The position numbers and the translations under genes were made by a program. Below are positions 15,177 to 18,324 of a stretch of DNA of 18,324 nucleotides, piece by piece. The stretch is from Kiloniellaceae bacterium (lineage in GTDB: Bacteria > Pseudomonadota > Alphaproteobacteria > Kiloniellales > Kiloniellaceae). The DNA is taken from positions 1-18,324 of the forward strand of contig JANQKX010000215.1 of assembly GCA_028280915.1 (NCBI GenBank), read 5' to 3'. Below the pieces are notes generated by a model. That model did no database searches. It saw nothing but the letters and a program-made list of their open reading frames with translations, and was not told the origin of the DNA. Every line of letters starts with the position of its first letter. Position 1 is the first letter of the stretch.

Positions 15177-15212
15177 CAATTCATTTTTCGTGTCAATGTT
15201 AAAAATGAATTG
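15177..15212. promoter_or_regulatory. Perfect 12+12 bp inverted repeat, probable TetR operator
   Basis: CAATTCATTTTT (15177-15188) and AAAAATGAATTG (15201-15212) are exact reverse complements with a 12-base spacer, in the 263-base gap between the divergent tetR gene (start 15291) and the ABC operon (start 15027). On the minus strand the spacer contains TTGACA (15196-15191), a consensus -35 for the ABC operon, though the best -10 (TTTTAT) is spaced rather far. Binding there would block the transporter promoter. Arms and position are direct observations. TetR binding is inference, and the 36-bp extent would fit two dimers or one wide site. Confidence 0.6.
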
Positions 15213-15290
15213 ATTTTAAATCTCGTCAAGCTACCTTGAGCCCTACGAGAACTGCGCAAGTTCCGTGATGAGATCTGTGGGGAGCGGCGG

Positions 15291-15905
15291 ATGGCAGGTT
15301 TGCGCCAAAAGCAAAAAATCAATCGGGACCGCCGGATCATGGAGGTGGCGACGGGTCTGTTCCGCGCCCGCGGCTACGAGTCCGTCAAGATGGAGGAGAT
15401 CGCTGCCGAGGCGGAGGTTTCCGTCGGCACCCTCTATAACTATTTTTCCTCCAAGGGAGACCTACTCACCGCCATTGTCGCCCGTGCCGTGGACAAGATG
15501 GTGGATGAAGGCGCCGCGCTGGTCGAGGCGCCGCCCAAGTCCGTGGAGGCGGCCATAAACGGCTTGCTGTTTTCCTACCTGGATCAATGCTTGGATCATC
15601 TCAGTCGGGAAATGTGGGGCCGGGCCATGGCCCAATCCATCACCCAGCCGCAATCCTTGAGCGGCCGGCGCTACAACGCATTGGATACCAAGATATTGGA
15701 CCAGGTGTGCCGCATGCTGGAGCGCTTGCACGCGCTTGGGCGGCTCAGGGAATCCGTTGTGCCCCGCGACGTGGGAGAGATGTTTTTTCACTCCATGAAC
15801 AATCAGTTCTATGACCTGGCCCGTTATGAGGACATGTCCCTAGAGGACTATAAGCAGGCCGTGGCGCGGCAAAACAAAGCCCTTCTTCGCGCCATCGAGG
15901 CTTAG
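15291..15905 (+). CDS. TetR/AcrR-family transcriptional regulator
   Basis: The protein has 204 residues, typical for the family. GGGGAG ends 6 bases before the ATG at 15291. The N-terminal helix-turn-helix (about 12-58) reads RDRRIMEVATGLFRARGYESVKMEEIAAEAEVSVGTLYNYFSSKGDLL, a textbook TetR motif. The rest is the variable helical ligand-binding and dimer domain. It diverges from the PotDBCA-like operon, with a strong palindrome between them, so the simplest model is ligand-relieved repression of the transporter. The inducer may be the transported compound or its breakdown product. It is convergent with the GT39 gene, with 18 bases between stops. Confidence 0.94.
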   Translation: MAGLRQKQKINRDRRIMEVATGLFRARGYESVKMEEIAAEAEVSVGTLYNYFSSKGDLLTAIVARAVDKMVDEGAALVEAPPKSVEAAINGLLFSYLDQCLDHLSREMWGRAMAQSITQPQSLSGRRYNALDTKILDQVCRMLERLHALGRLRESVVPRDVGEMFFHSMNNQFYDLARYEDMSLEDYKQAVARQNKALLRAIEA

Positions 15906-15923
15906 ATCGGGACCGCTCGCTCC

Positions 15924-17456
15924 TCAGCAGGCATCCTTTGGCGCCAGGATGGCCCAGCCGTAAAGGTGTTCGCGGACCGGCACATTGGTCTGATAGGGCA
16001 CCTGGATCGGCGGCTGGATTTTCAGGCAAGAGGCCCGGTTCTTCCGGATCCCCTTCAAGTAGGGGACGCGATTGCTTGCCTTCTCAGGATCTTGCCAGGG
16101 CCGGATAGGCCATAGGAAAACCGCGCCCTCCGCCACGATCATCTTTGGACTAATCCACGGCGAGTACTTGAAGCGGCCGTCGATCAGGATCATGGGCTGG
16201 TCGGGGGAATAGTGGGCCACGTTGCCCGCCCCCCAAGGATCGCCCACCACGATGGTGAGTGGGCGGTGGAATGCGGCGTGCCATTGCGCGGTGACCATTT
16301 CCGCAAGCGTCCGCCCGGCCAGGTGAACCCGCTTGCCCTCGCCGGTCAGAGCGGGGCTCCAATAGGTCATGGCGGCGTAGGCAGCGGGTGCGAGCAAAAA
16401 TACAAAGATCCAGCCGGCGGCGAAGCGTCGCAGCCCCTGTTCCGAGAGCTTAGGGCGCAGCCACCAGCAGACCATCAGGCCCGTCAGTAGGAGAAGGGGC
16501 GTGCCCCACATGGCGCGGAGTTGAAATCCGCCACATGCGGCAAACCCGACCACGGCCAGAAGAGGACCAAGTCCTACGAAAAGGAGAAACAGGCCCTGTT
16601 CCTTGACCGCCGTCTCGGCCCCCTTCGCCTTACCTAAAAAGATGGGGCGCGGCCTGCCCAAACATAAAAACAACAAGGCGAGGGGCAAGACCGCCATGAT
16701 CTGTGTCGCGAAAAACTTCATTGGCGCGATCAGGTGAGCCTGCCACCAAGGCAGCTCGGCGCCGTTCGACCGGTTTAGGCCGTAAGAGACGGTGACAAAA
16801 TCGGCGGCTGCCATCCACTGAAGGTGCGGGGCGAAAACCAATAGGGACGCCAAAAGGGCAAGATAAGGCCCGGGACGTCGCCACAAAGGACGATAGGGGG
16901 AGGTCAGCAACAGGGCGACCATGGGAACAAAAAGGAAAATGCTGAAATACTTGCCCAGCATGCACAGTCCGGCAAGCCCGCCCGCCAGGGCCCAGTGGGA
17001 CAAATTGTCTCTCCGGATCGCCCGCCAGAACAACAGCATGGTCCAGGCCCATAAGGGCAGCAGGACCAAATTGGCGTTAAACTCAGGGCTGGTGAAGTTG
17101 TAGTAGTAGATTCCCGGCAAAAGCAGGACAGACATGATCGCCCAGGGCTCGGGCAAAAAATCCCGCGCCAAGAGCCATAGGGCCCAAAAGGCGGCAGCCA
17201 CCGAAAGGCCGCTCAGCAGGTAAAGGGGCCAATCGGCGGTCCGGTCGATGGCGGAGGCCATGTCCATCAGCCAAGGGGACAAGGGCGGGTGCTTATAATA
17301 ACCCCACTGCCAGCTGCGCCCCCAATTCAGGCCTTCGATGACGTCCAGGGGCAGGCTCGGGTTAACCAGGCTCGGCACCAAGGTCCACAGCAAGACATGC
17401 AGCACGGTCATCGCGAGCAGCACCCCGAAAGGGTGGCGCGTCAAAAAGGTGATCAC
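15924..17456 (-). CDS. GT39/ArnT-like polytopic membrane glycosyltransferase
   Basis: The protein has 510 residues with around ten or more hydrophobic segments. The start is a GTG at 17456 sharing GTGA with the stop of the upstream glycosyltransferase, so translation is coupled. In the first extracytoplasmic loop LDVIEGLNWGRSWQWGYYKHPPLSPWL (37-63) carries acidic residues D38 and E41 and the KHPPL motif, matching the catalytic loop of PMT/ArnT enzymes (compare the KPPL of ArnT). The C-terminal third (after about 370) is a soluble-looking domain. Family members transfer a sugar from a polyprenyl phosphate to lipid A, another glycolipid or protein on the periplasmic side. The acceptor cannot be deduced. 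Lipid A or surface-polysaccharide modification is the usual role. Confidence 0.87.
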   Translation of the reverse strand: MITFLTRHPFGVLLAMTVLHVLLWTLVPSLVNPSLPLDVIEGLNWGRSWQWGYYKHPPLSPWLMDMASAIDRTADWPLYLLSGLSVAAAFWALWLLARDFLPEPWAIMSVLLLPGIYYYNFTSPEFNANLVLLPLWAWTMLLFWRAIRRDNLSHWALAGGLAGLCMLGKYFSIFLFVPMVALLLTSPYRPLWRRPGPYLALLASLLVFAPHLQWMAAADFVTVSYGLNRSNGAELPWWQAHLIAPMKFFATQIMAVLPLALLFLCLGRPRPIFLGKAKGAETAVKEQGLFLLFVGLGPLLAVVGFAACGGFQLRAMWGTPLLLLTGLMVCWWLRPKLSEQGLRRFAAGWIFVFLLAPAAYAAMTYWSPALTGEGKRVHLAGRTLAEMVTAQWHAAFHRPLTIVVGDPWGAGNVAHYSPDQPMILIDGRFKYSPWISPKMIVAEGAVFLWPIRPWQDPEKASNRVPYLKGIRKNRASCLKIQPPIQVPYQTNVPVREHLYGWAILAPKDAC

Positions 17457-18324
17457 TTAACGACCTTGACCTGAGGCTGTTCGTCTTCTGTCGCGGGCGC
17501 CGGTGCGTCCCGCGCGGGAAGGTGGGTTTTGACCAGATACAAAGGGCGTTGCTTGGACTCGTTGGAGATACGCCCGATGTACTCGCCCAAAATCCCCAAG
17601 GTCATGAGTTGTATGCCGCCCAGAAACAAAATGACCACCATGAGGGAAGGATAGCCGTCCACCGGATTGCCGTAGACCAAGGTCTTGTAGATGACGACCA
17701 GGCCGAAGATCATCGCCGCCATGCCCGTGGCCAATCCGAGAAAGGTTGCCAGTTTCAACGGGGCGATGGTCGCGCCGGTGATGGCGTCCAGGGCAAACTC
17801 GATCAGGCTCAAATAGTTCCATTTGCTCTTGCCGGCATGGCGCGGGTCCCGGTCATAGATCACGGGCACCTGTTTGTAGCCGATCCAGGCGTAAAGGCCT
17901 TTCATGAAACGGTGCTGCTCGCGCAGGCGCAGAAGATCGTCCTTGGCCCGCCGGCTGAGCAGACGGAAATCGCCTGTATCCGGCGGAATCTTGGTCCGCC
18001 CGAAACGTTCCATGACCCGGTAAAAGGCGCTGGCCGTGGCCTTCTTCAACCAGGTCTCTCCGGCCCGGCTGCGCCGCTGGGCATAGACCACGTCCGCCTC
18101 TACCTTCTCCCAGGGCGCGATCAGTTGGGGGATCAATTCGGGCGGGTCTTGCAAATCCGCGTCGATGATGATGACCGCATCGCCGTTGGCCGCGTCCAAA
18201 CCGGCGGTCATCGCCGCTTCCTTGCCGAAGTTGCGGCTCAGGTCGATCACCCCGACACGGGGGTCTTCGTTGCGCAAGCGCAGCAAGATCTCCAGAGATC
18301 GGTCCCGGCTGCCGTCGTTGACGT
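17453..18324 (-). CDS. GT2 polyprenyl-phosphate glycosyltransferase (DPM1/GtrB/ArnC-like), cut by right edge
   Basis: The open frame continues past the right edge, so the N-terminus is missing; 289 residues are seen. It begins at VNDGSRD, the nucleotide-sugar loop normally about 35-45 residues into such proteins. Then come DADLQDPPE (DxD-type metal site), GDFRLLSRRA, HRFMKGLYAWIG, and two C-terminal membrane segments separated by a short hydrophilic loop (YKTLVYGNPVDGYPS), followed by GEYIGRI. A Pro/Ala/Glu-rich tail ends the protein. This two-membrane-segment GT2 class attaches a sugar from UDP- or GDP-sugar to undecaprenyl phosphate at the cytoplasmic face. The 4-base overlap with the GT39 gene indicates it supplies that enzyme's lipid-linked donor. 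The sugar is not identifiable. Confidence 0.92.
   Translation of the reverse strand, partial: VNDGSRDRSLEILLRLRNEDPRVGVIDLSRNFGKEAAMTAGLDAANGDAVIIIDADLQDPPELIPQLIAPWEKVEADVVYAQRRSRAGETWLKKATASAFYRVMERFGRTKIPPDTGDFRLLSRRAKDDLLRLREQHRFMKGLYAWIGYKQVPVIYDRDPRHAGKSKWNYLSLIEFALDAITGATIAPLKLATFLGLATGMAAMIFGLVVIYKTLVYGNPVDGYPSLMVVILFLGGIQLMTLGILGEYIGRISNESKQRPLYLVKTHLPARDAPAPATEDEQPQVKVVK

Noticed and set aside
1..18324. Mobile element, phage, defence system, CRISPR or RNA genes
   Set aside because: No transposase or integrase motifs, terminal inverted repeats, spaced direct repeats, tRNA-like cloverleaf or nuclease/toxin genes were recognised. All long coding stretches fit metabolic, transport, regulatory or glycosylation families.

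Overview
The window is chromosomal DNA of a GC-rich proteobacterium, most likely an alphaproteobacterium (Rhodospirillales-like). The grounds are codon use, densely packed operons with ATGA/GTGA overlaps, and the gene families present: a TRAP transporter, a serine-glyoxylate-type aminotransferase, CaiB/BaiF and PotABCD-like ABC genes. The genus assignment is inference. No tRNA, rRNA, CRISPR array, insertion sequence, integrase or phage gene was seen.

Region 1 (1-8198) looks like an organic-acid uptake and catabolism locus. A large FAD-linked 2-hydroxyacid dehydrogenase runs leftward off the left edge. Diverging from it is a six-gene rightward set: class V (serine/alanine-glyoxylate type) aminotransferase, TRAP subunits DctP, DctQ and DctM, a crotonase-fold protein, and a CaiB/BaiF class III CoA-transferase. 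dctQ/dctM and crotonase/CoA-transferase each overlap by 4 bases. A strong hairpin with a T-tract between dctP and dctQ probably sets excess binding protein over membrane subunits. A plausible scheme is uptake of a carboxylate by the TRAP system, CoA activation by the transferase, processing by the crotonase, and handling of a 2-hydroxy/2-oxo acid (for example glyoxylate) by the dehydrogenase and aminotransferase. The substrate is not known. The crotonase lacks both classical hydratase glutamates.

Region 2 (8199-10391) has a leftward LysR regulator diverging from a small YciI-like protein, followed by a TauE/SafE membrane exporter.

Region 3 (10388-15905) is a leftward five-gene set: a PotD-like periplasmic binding protein with a twin-arginine-type leader, two permeases, an ATPase, and 35 bases further on a metallo-beta-lactamase-fold hydrolase. 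A divergent TetR regulator sits upstream. The TetR/transporter intergenic region carries a perfect 12+12 bp inverted repeat, the best candidate operator in the window. The binding protein appears to lack the acidic residues PotD uses for polyamines, so a non-polyamine substrate is likely.

Region 4 (15924-18324) has a GT2 polyprenyl-phosphate glycosyltransferase (cut by the right edge) overlapping by 4 bases a GT39/ArnT-like membrane glycosyltransferase. Such a pair typically makes a lipid-linked sugar and transfers it outside the cytoplasm.

No intergenic stretch exceeds 300 bases. The longest (15028-15290) holds the TetR palindrome. Nothing here is clearly a new defence or mobile system. The most interesting items are the atypical crotonase/CoA-transferase/TRAP operon and the TetR-controlled non-polyamine ABC operon with its hydrolase.
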